A stretch of 64,000 nt of DNA from Pseudomonadota bacterium (GTDB taxonomy: Bacteria; Pseudomonadota; Gammaproteobacteria; Burkholderiales; Burkholderiaceae_C): positions 119,821-183,820 of the forward strand of contig JADFIG010000005.1 in NCBI GenBank assembly GCA_022566735.1. Direction: 5' to 3'. The notes beneath the pieces are model-generated. The model was not told where the DNA came from. It did no database searches and saw nothing but the letters and a program-made list of their open reading frames with translations. A program made the position numbers and the translations under genes. Numbering within the stretch: position 1 is the stretch's first letter; each line of letters begins with the position of its first letter. Shown piece after piece: positions 9,066 through 21,964 of the stretch.

Positions 9066-10274
9066 GTGCCTGACGATGACTTCACCCCGCTGCCCGACCC
9101 GCGCCGCCGCGCCGACCCGCTCAAGGGCCGGGGCACGGCCACGCGCATCGCGCACCGCTTCGATGCCGGGCAGCGGGTGAGCGACGGCGAAGGGGCCTGG
9201 CCCAAGGCCGCCGAGAGTGACGATGCCGATGCCGATGACGATGCCTCTCCCGCTCCGTCCGCCCCGCGCACCGAGGTCACCCCCGAGCAGGCGCGCAGCA
9301 TCCTCTCGCACAACGACTCGCCCGACATCCCCTTCAGCCAGGCCCTCAACCCCTACCGCGGCTGCGAGCACGGCTGCATCTACTGCTACGCGCGGCCGAC
9401 GCACAGCTACCTCAACCTCTCGCCGGGGCTGGACTTCGAAACCCGCCTGGTGGCCAAGGCCAATGCCGCCGAACGGCTGGCCGCCGCGCTGCAAAAGCCG
9501 GCCTATGTGTGCAGCCCCATCAACCTGGGCTCGGCCACCGACGTCTACCAGCCCATCGAGCGCGAGTGGCGCCTGACGCGGGCCGTGCTGGAGGTGCTCG
9601 ACGCCTGCCAGCACCCCTTCACCCTGGTCACCAAATCGGCGGGTGTCTTGCGCGACGTCGACCTGCTGGCCCGTGCGGCCGAGCGCCGGCTCTGCTATGT
9701 GATGGTCAGCGTCACCTCGCTGGACGGGGGTTTGAGCCGCATCCTGGAGCCGCGTGCGGCCGCCCCCTGGGCGCGGCTGGACGCCGTGCGCAAACTGGCC
9801 GACGCGGGCGTGCCCGTGGGCGTCAACGTCGCGCCCATCATCCCCTTCCTCAACGAGCCCGAGATCGAGCGCATCATCGACGCCGCGGCCCAGGCCGGCG
9901 CCCATGCCATCCACTACACCATCGTGCGCCTGCCCTGGGAGGTCAGGCCGCTGTTCCAGGAATGGCTGGACCACCACGTGCCCGAGCGGGCCGAGCGCAT
10001 CATGGCGCGCATCCGCGACCTGCGCGGCGGCAAGGACTACGACGCGCGCTTCGGCCAGCGCATGAAAGGGCAGGGCGTGTGGGGCGAGCTCATCCGCCAG
10101 CGCGTGCGCAAGGCCGCGGCCCGCCACGGCCTGGGGCATGGCGGCCCGGAGCTCGACACCACCGCCTTCGACCCGCGGGCCCTGGCATCGGCCTTCCCCG
10201 CGCGGCCGGCCCATGCCAAGGCCGACCCGGATGCCGACACGGATGCCGATGACGTGCAAGGCACGCTGTTCTGA
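9066..10274 (+). CDS. PA0069-family radical SAM protein, probably SOS-regulated
   Basis: A 402-residue radical SAM protein of the family typified by Pseudomonas PA0069 (related to spore-photoproduct-lyase-like proteins); its reaction is unknown. The [4Fe-4S] cysteines are Cys100, Cys104 and Cys107 in RGCEHGCIYCYARP, and the conserved LKGRGT entry motif lies near residue 19. Residues 60-80 and the C-terminus (DPDADTDADD) are acidic low-complexity. An in-frame stop at 9054-9056 means GTG 9066 is the first possible start, and it lies immediately behind a LexA box with no ribosome-binding site, so the mRNA is probably leaderless. From memory, PA0069 itself belongs to the P. aeruginosa LexA regulon, which agrees with a role after DNA damage. 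Confidence 0.88.
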   Translation: MPDDDFTPLPDPRRRADPLKGRGTATRIAHRFDAGQRVSDGEGAWPKAAESDDADADDDASPAPSAPRTEVTPEQARSILSHNDSPDIPFSQALNPYRGCEHGCIYCYARPTHSYLNLSPGLDFETRLVAKANAAERLAAALQKPAYVCSPINLGSATDVYQPIEREWRLTRAVLEVLDACQHPFTLVTKSAGVLRDVDLLARAAERRLCYVMVSVTSLDGGLSRILEPRAAAPWARLDAVRKLADAGVPVGVNVAPIIPFLNEPEIERIIDAAAQAGAHAIHYTIVRLPWEVRPLFQEWLDHHVPERAERIMARIRDLRGGKDYDARFGQRMKGQGVWGELIRQRVRKAAARHGLGHGGPELDTTAFDPRALASAFPARPAHAKADPDADTDADDVQGTLF

Positions 10275-10310
10275 AGGGCCGATGCCTTCTGCCCGCAGGG
10301 CCATCCGGTC

Positions 10311-10316
10311 TAAAAT
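10311..10316 (+). promoter_or_regulatory. possible argG promoter -10 element
   Basis: TAAAAT, followed by CGCG, lies 30 bases before the argG ATG. The -35 region is poor, so this is a positional guess. Confidence 0.35.
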
Positions 10317-10346
10317 CGCGTCTTTCGTTCTTCCACGACGCACACC

Positions 10347-11762
<1,416 letters not shown>

Positions 11763-11781
11763 ACCTCAGGAGAGATCACCC

Positions 11782-12099
11782 ATGAGCACCACCACCCTGG
11801 CCGGCACCGTGGCCACCCAAGCCAATGTGTACTTCGACGGCAAGTGCGTGTCGCACACCGTGACCCTGGCCGACGGCGTGCGCAAGTCGGTTGGCGTCAT
11901 CCTGCCCGCGACGCTGACCTTCAACACCGGCGCGCCCGAGGTCATGGAAACCGTTGCTGGCCAGGCCACCATCAAGCTGGCCGGCGCCAGCGAATGGCAG
12001 ACCTACGGCCCGGGCCAGAGCTTCAACGTGCCGGGCAACTCGTCCTTCGAGATCAAGGTCGAGGGCGAGCCCTACCACTACATCTGCCACTTCGGTTGA
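11782..12099 (+). CDS. ppnP: pyrimidine/purine nucleoside phosphorylase (DUF1255)
   Basis: A 105-residue single-domain cupin of the PpnP family, which phosphorolyses several nucleosides to base plus ribose-1-phosphate in nucleoside salvage. The family ending [25 protein letters not shown] is well preserved and the length is normal. A CAGGAGAG ribosome site precedes ATG 11782. It lies 19 bases after argG, so the two are probably cotranscribed up to the terminator at 12135-12164; no functional link is known. Confidence 0.92.
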   Translation: MSTTTLAGTVATQANVYFDGKCVSHTVTLADGVRKSVGVILPATLTFNTGAPEVMETVAGQATIKLAGASEWQTYGPGQSFNVPGNSSFEIKVEGEPYHYICHFG

Positions 12100-12134
12100 T
12101 GCGCATGGCGTGCCGGCTTCGGTCGGCGCCATGA

Positions 12135-12164
12135 AAAAAGCCGCTGCGAACACAGCGGCTTTTT
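12135..12164. terminator. bidirectional rho-independent terminator
   Basis: AAAAAGCCGCTG, a 6-base loop, then CAGCGGCTTTTT: a 12-base inverted repeat with A and T tracts at both ends. It sits between convergent ppnP and the exported-protein gene and can serve both. Confidence 0.9.
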
Positions 12165-12176
12165 CTTTGCCGGGCT

Positions 12177-12662
12177 TCAGAACTTCGGCGGCGGCAGCTC
12201 GTCCGGGTCCACCACGTCGCAGTCCATGCGCACGGTGCCGATGAGGTCGTCGTTGAAGTCCAGCAGCTGGCCATCGAGGCTGCCGTCCTGGCGGTCGATG
12301 GACAGGCGGATGGTGGCCAGGCGCTTGAGGTTGGGCTGCCAGACCACCCAGTGGCCGCGGGCCCAGTCCTCGTGATAGTGCGTGCCGGGCTGGCGCAGCT
12401 TGTACAGCATGGTGTAGGCCACGGGCGTGGGCGTGTAGCGCAGGCGCTCGCCCACGGGCAGCACGTTGGAGCGCTGGATCAGCGCCATGTTGTTGCTGTC
12501 GCGCAGGGCCAGTTCCAGCTGCGCCGCCTTGGACTTGCCCGAGGCCGTCAGCTGGCCGCCGCACTTGAGGTACAGGTTGTACTCGGCCGCCATCGCGGTG
12601 TGAGAGGCCCCCCAGACCAGCAGGGCCGTGGCCAGGCCACGCAGATTCGAGGTGGTGCGCAT
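12177..12662 (-). CDS. hypothetical exported protein
   Basis: A 161-residue protein with a signal peptide (hydrophobic LATALLVWGASHTAMA, cleavage near residue 26). The mature part has one cysteine near the start (LYLKCGG) and one near the end (VRMDCDV), which could form a disulfide across a compact beta-rich domain, plus a His/Trp-rich middle (THYHEDWARGHWVVW). I do not recognise the family. It starts 20 bases after the CsgG-like lipoprotein gene, with GGGAG as ribosome site, so it is probably its operon partner and periplasmic. Confidence 0.7.
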   Translation of the reverse strand: MRTTSNLRGLATALLVWGASHTAMAAEYNLYLKCGGQLTASGKSKAAQLELALRDSNNMALIQRSNVLPVGERLRYTPTPVAYTMLYKLRQPGTHYHEDWARGHWVVWQPNLKRLATIRLSIDRQDGSLDGQLLDFNDDLIGTVRMDCDVVDPDELPPPKF

Positions 12663-12682
12663 CCGGGGGCTCCCGCGTCAGG

Positions 12683-13603
12683 TCACTTCTTCGTGGCCGG
12701 CTTGGTGGTGGTGGACTTCGCCGCCGGCTTGGTGGCGGCCGGCTTGGCGTCCAGCTCCTTGGAGGCCGCGGTTTCGCCGCCGGACACGCCCAGTCGGCCG
12801 CCCGTGCCCAGGCCACCCTTGACGGTCTGGGCCTTGTAGTTGCGCAGGGCCTTGACCATCTGGTTGAAGGAGTCGGCGAAGGCCGCGGTGATGACCTTGC
12901 CCTGCGGCGTCTTGGAGTAGCCGCCAGCGCCGCCACCCAGGCCGCCACCGAAAGCCGCACCGAAGATGCCGAAGTCGTAGTTGCCGGCGGTGCCTTCGGC
13001 CGCGGCGATCTGCACGCCCGAGCGGTTGTCGATCAGCAGCAGGGTGGTGGAGGCTTCGTTCTTGCTGACGCTGCCGGCCACCATGCCCAGCACGCCCAGG
13101 CTGCTGCTGAGGCCGCCCAGGCCACCGCCGCCGCCGCCGGTCTGGCCGGAGAAGTGGATGGAGGGGCTCATGGTGTAGTCGGCCGCGACCATCTGGCCCT
13201 TCTGGAAGTTGCTGCCGGCGCGGCTTTCCTCGCCGCGGGCGAACTCGCGCTCGCGCATCATGTTGTTGAGCGACTTGCCGCGCTCCACGATCACGAAGCA
13301 GTTGGACTGCTGGATCATCAGGCGCAGCACCGGCACCGTGGAGCCCAGGCGGTATTCCTGCAGGGTCATGAACCAGGGGGCCGCGGTGTCTTCTTCGATC
13401 GCCAGGGTGCCCAGCGACTCGGGGCAACGCTCCAGGGCGCTGTTGTTGTTTTCTGCGGAGGCGCCGCCGGCTGCGCCGCTCACCGTGCCCTTGTCACCGC
13501 CCATCGACGGGGCGGTGGCCAGACAACCAGACAGCAAGGCGGCCGAGGCGGCCACCACCAGGGCGGACAGGCCCATGGAAGAAGGGGTGCGGACGGAAGG
13601 CAT
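12683..13603 (-). CDS. CsgG/HfaB-like outer-membrane lipoprotein
   Basis: A 306-residue lipoprotein with lipobox LLSGC (Cys27). The region around residues 75-160 (LRLMIQQSNCFVIVERGKSLNNMMREREFARG) matches the CsgG family, which forms outer-membrane channels for curli or holdfast proteins or acts as a penicillin-binding-protein regulator-like lipoprotein. A Gly-rich hinge (TGGGGGGLGG) interrupts the middle, and the last ~20 residues are a Lys/Ala/Pro/Thr tail. The start is ATG 13603 with AGGAG upstream; an earlier in-frame start would spoil the signal peptide. No csgE, csgF or curlin genes are nearby, so a curli function is not supported; a general surface-assembly role with the exported protein downstream is a guess. 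Confidence 0.78.
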   Translation of the reverse strand: MPSVRTPSSMGLSALVVAASAALLSGCLATAPSMGGDKGTVSGAAGGASAENNNSALERCPESLGTLAIEEDTAAPWFMTLQEYRLGSTVPVLRLMIQQSNCFVIVERGKSLNNMMREREFARGEESRAGSNFQKGQMVAADYTMSPSIHFSGQTGGGGGGLGGLSSSLGVLGMVAGSVSKNEASTTLLLIDNRSGVQIAAAEGTAGNYDFGIFGAAFGGGLGGGAGGYSKTPQGKVITAAFADSFNQMVKALRNYKAQTVKGGLGTGGRLGVSGGETAASKELDAKPAATKPAAKSTTTKPATKK

Positions 13604-13724
13604 GGTTTCTCCTGAAAACAGTGTCAAAAGTCGCGGTACGTCGCCGTGCAAAGGATTTTTGCGGAGTGTAGCCTTTGTAAGTTACGGTGAAACCCCCGCC
13701 GCGGCTTCCAGGTGGGCAGCCTCC

Positions 13725-14753
13725 CTAGATCACCACCGGCTCGGGCTCCAGCCGGATGCCGAAGCGGCCATAAACGCTCTCCTGGATGGCCCGCGCCAGG
13801 GTCAGCACCTCGGCGCCACGGGCATCCCCGCGGTTGACCAGCACCAGGGCCTGCTTCTCGTAGACGCCGGCCTGGCCCACCGATTTGCCCTTCCAGCCGC
13901 AGGCGTCGATCATCCAGCCCGCGGCCAGCTTGAAGCTGCCGTCGGGCATGGGGTAGTGCACGATCTCCGGGTCGCGCTGGATGATGTCGCGGCACTGCTC
14001 GGGCGTCACCACCGGGTTCTTGAAGAAGCTGCCGGCGTTGCCGATGACGGCCGGGTCGGGCAGTTTGGCGCGGCGAACGGCCACCACCCAATCGAAGATC
14101 TGGCGGGCATCGGGTGCGGTGATGCCGGTTTCGGCGACCTTGCGCTCCAGCTCGGCATAGCCCAGCATCGGCTGCCAGGGACGCGGCAGGCGCAGGCGCA
14201 CGCGGGTGATGACGCTTTTGCCGGCCAGCTCCTGCTTGAAGATGCTGTCGCGGTAGTCGAAGCGGCAGGTCGCGGCATTCAGGGTCACGCCGCGGCCGGT
14301 GACCAGGTCGACGGCGTCCAGGGACTCGAAGCGGTCTTTCAGCTCGATGCCGTAGGCGCCGATGTTCTGCACCGGCGCGGCGCCCACCGTGCCGGGGATG
14401 AGCGCCATGTTCTCCAGCCCCGGCAGGCCGTGGTCCAGGCACCAGCTGACCACGTCGTGCCAGCGCTCGCCGGCACCGGCCTCGACGATCCAGGCGTCCT
14501 CGCCCGTCTCCAGCAGGCGGATGCCGGGCACCTCCACCTTCAGCACCACGGGCTTGACGTCCTGGGTCAGCACCAGGTTGCTGCCGCCACCCAGGATGAA
14601 CTTGGGCGCGCGGCCCAGTTCGGGGTCGTTGACCACGCGGCGCACGTCGGCGTCGCTGCGGATGCGCACCAGCGTGTGCGCCAGGCAGGGCAGGGCGAAG
14701 GTGTTGTAAGGCTTGAGATTGACGCCGCGCTCGACGGACAGGGGCTGGTGCAT
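13725..14753 (-). CDS. murB: UDP-N-acetylenolpyruvoylglucosamine reductase
   Basis: Reduces UDP-GlcNAc-enolpyruvate to UDP-MurNAc with NADPH and FAD, the second committed step of peptidoglycan precursor synthesis. The 342-residue protein shows the FAD-binding stretch [14 protein letters not shown] near 50, [16 protein letters not shown] near 115, and the catalytic serine in [10 protein letters not shown] near 230. It is the longer type I form. The start ATG 14753 gives [19 protein letters not shown], the normal family N-terminus; no clear ribosome site. It is divergent from the yajQ-family gene, with only 47 bases between the two starts. Confidence 0.95.
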   Translation of the reverse strand: MHQPLSVERGVNLKPYNTFALPCLAHTLVRIRSDADVRRVVNDPELGRAPKFILGGGSNLVLTQDVKPVVLKVEVPGIRLLETGEDAWIVEAGAGERWHDVVSWCLDHGLPGLENMALIPGTVGAAPVQNIGAYGIELKDRFESLDAVDLVTGRGVTLNAATCRFDYRDSIFKQELAGKSVITRVRLRLPRPWQPMLGYAELERKVAETGITAPDARQIFDWVVAVRRAKLPDPAVIGNAGSFFKNPVVTPEQCRDIIQRDPEIVHYPMPDGSFKLAAGWMIDACGWKGKSVGQAGVYEKQALVLVNRGDARGAEVLTLARAIQESVYGRFGIRLEPEPVVI

Positions 14754-14800
14754 GCGAGAATTTTCGCAGACAACACAGGCTGATCCCAGGAGATACACAC

Positions 14801-15292
14801 ATGCCCAGCTTCGACACCAAGCTCGACCCCAACCTCGAATCCGTCGGCAACGCCGTGGACACCACGTCCAAGGAGATCGGCACCCGCTTCGACTTCAAGG
14901 GCACCAGCGCCGCCGTCGAGTTCAACAAGAAGGACAAGGAGGTCGTCGTCTACGGCGACAGCGACTTCCAGATCGACCAGGTCCGCGACGTGCTCTACAA
15001 CAAGCTGACCAAGCAGAAGGTCGACATCCGCTTCATGGACGTCGGCAAGGTCGAGAAAATCGGCGGCGACAAGGTCAAGCAGGTGGTCAAGATCAAGGCC
15101 GGCATCGAAGCCGAGCTGGCCAAGCGCATCACCAAGCTCATCAAGGACAGCAAGATCAAGGTCAATGCCAGCATCCAGGGCGAGGAGGTGCGCATCCAGG
15201 GCACCAAGCGCGATGACCTGCAGGCCGCACAGGCGCTGATCCGCAAAGAGATCGACGACGTGCCGCTGGACTTCGGCAACTACCGCGACTGA
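14801..15292 (+). CDS. yajQ: YajQ family nucleotide-binding protein
   Basis: A 163-residue protein of the YajQ family with two ferredoxin-like halves; the opening [20 protein letters not shown] and the ending [10 protein letters not shown] are characteristic. Family members bind cyclic di-GMP in some bacteria and nucleic acids or tRNA in others. AGGAG lies 9 bases before the ATG. Divergent from murB. Confidence 0.92.
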   Translation: MPSFDTKLDPNLESVGNAVDTTSKEIGTRFDFKGTSAAVEFNKKDKEVVVYGDSDFQIDQVRDVLYNKLTKQKVDIRFMDVGKVEKIGGDKVKQVVKIKAGIEAELAKRITKLIKDSKIKVNASIQGEEVRIQGTKRDDLQAAQALIRKEIDDVPLDFGNYRD

Positions 15293-15358
15293 GCCGGGGC
15301 TGGCCGCGCAAGGCTGGCAGGAGCGCTGCACCATGCAGCCCACGAACACCACAGGGGG

Positions 15359-16108
15359 ATGGCTGTGAAGGTGAATGACGCGGATGACGTGAAGGGCGCA
15401 AGGGGTGCTCGCAGGGGGGCGCAGACGCTGGTGGAGGCCTGGCTGCAAGGCCTGCCTCTGGTCCTGATGCCGCTCCTGATGCTGGTGCTGACGAGCGCAC
15501 CGGCCCAGGCCCAGAGCGTGGCCATGACCGGCAGCATGGGCAGCAAGGCCTTGCTGGTGGTCAACGGCGGCGCGCCGCGCGCACTGGCCGCGGGTGACAG
15601 CCACCAGGGCGTCAAGGTGCTCAGCGTGGGTGCGGACCAGGCCACGGTGGAAGTCGGCGGCAAGCGCCAGGTGGTGACGCTGGGCGCCGCACCCGTCAGC
15701 GTCGGCGGCGGAGGCGGAGGCGGAGGCGGAGGCGGGCAGGGCAGCCAGATCGTGCTGACGGCCAGCTCGGGCGGCCACTTCGTCACCCTGGGCAGCATCA
15801 ACGGGCGCAGCACGCAGTTCATGGTGGACACCGGCGCCACCAGCGTGGCCCTGAGCGCCGACGAGGCCCGCCGCATGGGCATCGACTTCGAGAAGGCGCC
15901 GCGCACCTACGGCAGCACGGCCAACGGCACCATCGTCCTCTACCGCGTCAAGCTCAGCTCGGTGCGCATCCAGGACGTGGAGGTGCACGATGTCGATGCC
16001 GCCGTGGTGCCGCAAGGCATGCCGCACGTGCTGCTGGGCAACAGCTTCCTGACGCGCTTCCAGATGAAGCGCGACAACGACGTGCTGACGCTGACGCGGC
16101 GGTATTGA
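15359..16108 (+). CDS. retropepsin-like aspartic protease, membrane-anchored or secreted
   Basis: A 249-residue protein of the proteobacterial retropepsin family (clan AA, TIGR02281 type). After a basic cytoplasmic start comes one hydrophobic segment (residues ~31-52, LPLVLMPLLMLVLTSAPAQA), then a SH3-like N-terminal part, an 11-glycine run coded by a GGCGGA microsatellite, and the protease domain with catalytic Asp157 in MVDTGATSVALS and the partner loop VVPQGMPHVLLGNSFL. Such proteases work as dimers in the periplasm on unknown substrates. The N-terminal ~30 residues before the hydrophobic segment are unusually long and a later start is possible. No linked gene suggests a substrate. Confidence 0.85.
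   Translation: MAVKVNDADDVKGARGARRGAQTLVEAWLQGLPLVLMPLLMLVLTSAPAQAQSVAMTGSMGSKALLVVNGGAPRALAAGDSHQGVKVLSVGADQATVEVGGKRQVVTLGAAPVSVGGGGGGGGGGGQGSQIVLTASSGGHFVTLGSINGRSTQFMVDTGATSVALSADEARRMGIDFEKAPRTYGSTANGTIVLYRVKLSSVRIQDVEVHDVDAAVVPQGMPHVLLGNSFLTRFQMKRDNDVLTLTRRY
15707..15736 (+). repeat. GGCGGA hexamer microsatellite inside the retropepsin gene
   Basis: Four perfect GGCGGA units (15707-15730) flanked by imperfect GGCGGC and GGCGGG units encode the Gly run. A six-base unit changes linker length without breaking the frame. Confidence 0.85.
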
Positions 16109-16132
16109 GGCCGCGCATGCCGTGCGTGTCGC

Positions 16133-16993
16133 TCAGGCCGCCCGCTGCACCCCGTGCGGCACCCGGGCCTGGGCGCGGCGTTGCATGTGGGCCAGCTCGA
16201 TGGGGTCGTGCGCGCAAAACAGCGTGACCTCGTCGCCATGCGCCTGCTTGAGCGCGTGCAGGCGCTGCTGGTTGGCGCGCCGTGAGGCGCCGTCCATTTG
16301 CACGATGTTCTGGAACAGCTGCAGCCCCAGGGTGCAATGCGGCTCGGGGTCCATCTCGCCACGGTGGAAGTAGGCGTCGCCGCAGTGCAGCAGCCAGCCC
16401 TCGCCGGTGCGCACGGCCACGCCGCAATGGCCCTGGGTGTGGCCGGTCAGCGGCACCAGCAGCACCTCGTCGTCGGTGTCGGGCAAGGCGCGGATGGCGT
16501 CGAAACCCATCCAGCGCTCGCCGCTCACGTCGCGCTCGACCCACTTCGGGCCATGGGCCCACTGCGCGGGCACATAGCGGCCCTTTTCCGGCAGGGAGGG
16601 GCGTGTCAGCGCGGCCTGCAACTCGCGGGTGTAGACATGCACCTGCGCCTGCGGGAAGTCGCTCAGGCCGCCGGCGTGGTCCAGGTCCAGGTGGGTGGGC
16701 ACGATGTGCTGCACGTCGCGCGGGTCCAGGCCGAGTTCGCGGATCTGGTGCAGCGCGGTTTCCTGCATCAGCAGGCGTGGCCGCGTCACCGCATTGAACA
16801 GGGCGCCCAGGCGCGCAGGGTGGGCCACATCGCCCGTGCCCAGGCCGGTGTCCACCAGGATCAGGCCGTTGCGCCCCTCGATGAGCAGGCAATGGCAGCA
16901 CATGTGGCCTGAGGCCAGCCAGCCGCCATCGCCGTTGATCAGACGACGCCCCAGGGGGCACATGGAGCCGCAATTCAGATGGTGAACCTGCAT
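16133..16993 (-). CDS. MBL-fold metallo-hydrolase
   Basis: A 286-residue metallo-beta-lactamase-fold enzyme with the zinc motif THLDLDHAGG near residue 98, TGHTQGHCG near 185, LLHCGDAYFH near 205 and a final histidine in FCAHDP near 262. The overall form resembles lactonase-like or glyoxalase-II-like hydrolases, but it is cytoplasmic and the substrate cannot be assigned. I placed the start at ATG 16993 (MQVHHLNCGSMCP), because upstream residues read antisense to the neighbouring pseudouridine synthase. The two genes are divergent, with 72 bases between their chosen starts. Confidence 0.85.
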   Translation of the reverse strand: MQVHHLNCGSMCPLGRRLINGDGGWLASGHMCCHCLLIEGRNGLILVDTGLGTGDVAHPARLGALFNAVTRPRLLMQETALHQIRELGLDPRDVQHIVPTHLDLDHAGGLSDFPQAQVHVYTRELQAALTRPSLPEKGRYVPAQWAHGPKWVERDVSGERWMGFDAIRALPDTDDEVLLVPLTGHTQGHCGVAVRTGEGWLLHCGDAYFHRGEMDPEPHCTLGLQLFQNIVQMDGASRRANQQRLHALKQAHGDEVTLFCAHDPIELAHMQRRAQARVPHGVQRAA

Positions 16994-17065
16994 GCCGTGC
17001 GCGTGGTAGCCGAGGGGATGGCCATCATGGCAGCACAATCGGGGTTTGAACAGAGCTTTTGCCCC

Positions 17066-17815
17066 ATGCCTCCCCGCACCCGCCTGCCTGCCGGTCACGA
17101 CCACCTCTCACAGATCCTGTTTGCCCAGGGCTTCGGCGAGCGGCGCGTCTGCGACGGCCTCGTCCTCAAAGGCCTGGTGAAGGTGAACGGCGAGGTGGTG
17201 GACGACCCCGATGCCGTCTTCCCCGAAGACCGCCTGGTGCTCGACGTGGACGGCCTGCCCTGGGTCACCCACGTCCAGGCCCTGGTGATGCTGCACAAGC
17301 CGGCGGGCTACGAGTGCTCGCTGAAACCTGGCGCCTGGCCCGGTGTGCACAACCTGCTGCCCGTGCCGCTGCGCCGCCGCGGCCTGCAGCCTGTGGGCCG
17401 GCTGGACCAGGACACCACCGGCCTGCTGCTGCTGACCGACGATGGCGCCTTGCTGCACAAGCTGACCTCGCCGAAGAAAAACGTGCCCAAGGTCTACGAG
17501 GTGACGTGCAAGCACCCGGTGACCCAGGCCATGTGCGACAAGCTGCTCAAGGGCGTGGTGCTGGACGACGACCCGGAGCCCGTGGCCGCCCATGCCGCCG
17601 AGCGGGTGCTTGCGGGCGAGGCGGACGGTGACACCCTGCACCTGCGCCTGACCCTGCTGCAAGGCAAGTACCACCAGGTCAAGCGCATGGTGGCGGCCGT
17701 GGGCAACCGCGTCGAGGGCCTGCACCGCAGCAGCATCGGTCGCCTGGACCTGCCCGCCGACCTGCCTGTCGGACAATGGCGCTGGGTCGAGGACGCCGCC
17801 GTGGTGCTGCCCTGA
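17066..17815 (+). CDS. RsuA-family rRNA pseudouridine synthase
   Basis: A 249-residue enzyme: S4 RNA-binding domain (residues ~8-60, RRVCDGLVLKGLVKVNGEVV) followed by the pseudouridine synthase domain with the catalytic aspartate in GRLDQDTTGLLLLTDDG near 118 and the ending KYHQVKRMVAAVGNRVEGLHR. The best match is 16S rRNA pseudouridine-516 synthase (RsuA), although RluB/E/F-like specificity cannot be separated by eye. ATG 17066 gives the usual S4 start; in-frame ATGs at 17018 and 17027 are possible. Its stop codon overlaps the -10-like element proposed for ribF. Confidence 0.88.
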   Translation: MPPRTRLPAGHDHLSQILFAQGFGERRVCDGLVLKGLVKVNGEVVDDPDAVFPEDRLVLDVDGLPWVTHVQALVMLHKPAGYECSLKPGAWPGVHNLLPVPLRRRGLQPVGRLDQDTTGLLLLTDDGALLHKLTSPKKNVPKVYEVTCKHPVTQAMCDKLLKGVVLDDDPEPVAAHAAERVLAGEADGDTLHLRLTLLQGKYHQVKRMVAAVGNRVEGLHRSSIGRLDLPADLPVGQWRWVEDAAVVLP

Positions 17816-17819
17816 TAAT
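17814..17819 (+). promoter_or_regulatory. possible -10 hexamer of a leaderless ribF promoter
   Basis: GATAAT, preceded by T-G-adjacent bases (CTGATAAT), ends 8 bases before the ribF ATG and overlaps the upstream stop codon. No ribosome-binding site lies between. Confidence 0.4.
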
Positions 17820-17827
17820 CTGGCCCC

Positions 17828-18814
17828 ATGCAAGTCTTTCGCGGGTTCCACCATGCGGCATTGGCCCCGGCCTGTGCCCTGACGATCGGCAATTTCGACG
17901 GCGTCCACCGCGGCCACCAGGCCATGCTGGCCCTGCTGCGCAACGAGGCCCAGCACCGCGGCCTGCCCGCCACCGTGCTGACCTTCGAGCCGCATCCGCG
18001 CGACTACTTCGCCGCGCTGTCGCACAAGCCGGAACTGGCGCCCAGCCGCATCGCCACCCTGCGCGACAAGCTCTCCGAGCTGGAGCGCTGCGGCGTGGAC
18101 CAGGTCGTCATCCTGCCCTTTGACCACGCGCTGGCCTCGCTCAGCCCCGAGGCTTTCATCCGCCAGGTGCTGGTCGAGGGCCTGCACGCCCGCTACGTGC
18201 TGGTGGGCGACGACTTCCGGTTCGGCGCCAGGCGTGCCGGCGACTACGCCATGCTGGACGCCGCCGGCGAGGCCCAGGGCTTCGACGTGGCCCGCATGAT
18301 GAGCTACGAGGTGCACGGCGAGCGCGTCTCCTCCTCGGTGGTGCGCGAGGCCCTGACCGCGGGCGACATGGCCCGCGTGGCCACGCTGCTGGGGCGGCCC
18401 TACACCGTCAGCGGCCACGTGGTGCACGGCGCCAAGCTGGGCCGCAGCCTGGACTGCCGCACCCTCAACGTGCGCTTCGGCCACGACAAGCCGGCCACCA
18501 GCGGCATCTTCGTGGTCCGCACCCATGGCCTGGCCGGGCATGCGCTGGAAGGCGTGGCCAGCCTGGGCGTGCGGCCCACGGTGGAAGACGCCGGGCGCGT
18601 GCTGCTGGAGGTCCATTGCTTCGATTGGCCCGCCGAACTGGGGGTGGAGGGGGGCTACGGTAAAATCGTGCGCGTGGAACTGCTGCACAAACTCCGAGAC
18701 GAAGCCCGCTACGACGGGCTGGATGCCCTGCAGGCCGCCATCCACAAGGACATCGCCGACGCCCGGGCCTTTTTCCAGGCCCAGCACCGCCAGACCTCGC
18801 GCGACCGAATTTGA
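17828..18814 (+). CDS. ribF: bifunctional riboflavin kinase / FAD synthetase
   Basis: Converts riboflavin to FMN and then FAD. The 328-residue protein has the N-terminal nucleotidyltransferase domain (TIGNFDGVHRGH at 19-30, FEPHPRDYF near 57, GDDFRFGARRAGD near 128, SSSVVREAL near 168) and the C-terminal flavokinase domain (GRPYTVSGHVVHGAKLGR near 190, LEVHCFDWPAELGVEGGYGK near 262, shown as positions). Length is typical. It starts the conserved ribF-ileS-lspA order, here with a 168-base gap before ileS rather than a tight operon. Confidence 0.95.
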   Translation: MQVFRGFHHAALAPACALTIGNFDGVHRGHQAMLALLRNEAQHRGLPATVLTFEPHPRDYFAALSHKPELAPSRIATLRDKLSELERCGVDQVVILPFDHALASLSPEAFIRQVLVEGLHARYVLVGDDFRFGARRAGDYAMLDAAGEAQGFDVARMMSYEVHGERVSSSVVREALTAGDMARVATLLGRPYTVSGHVVHGAKLGRSLDCRTLNVRFGHDKPATSGIFVVRTHGLAGHALEGVASLGVRPTVEDAGRVLLEVHCFDWPAELGVEGGYGKIVRVELLHKLRDEARYDGLDALQAAIHKDIADARAFFQAQHRQTSRDRI

Positions 18815-18982
18815 CGCGGGCTGACGACCCGCCGGCCCTGGCCGGTGGACAGCCCGCAGCCCCGTTCGCCCTAGCCCCTGCTGCGCCATGTCGGAGGTGC
18901 CGCTCCCCATGCTTTCAGACCCGCGCCGGACGCGCCTGCCCTTTGCAGCGCCCGCGACGGGTCTGGTTTGACCGAGATCGCC

Positions 18983-21963
<2,981 letters not shown>

Positions 21964-21964
<1 letters not shown>

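Noticed and set aside
15707..15736. Phase-variation switch in the retropepsin gene
   Set aside because: The repeat unit is six bases, so slippage cannot turn the frame off.
18815..18982. T-box or FMN riboswitch between ribF and ileS
   Set aside because: No T-box sequence, no RFN-element conserved blocks, no terminator/antiterminator pair seen.
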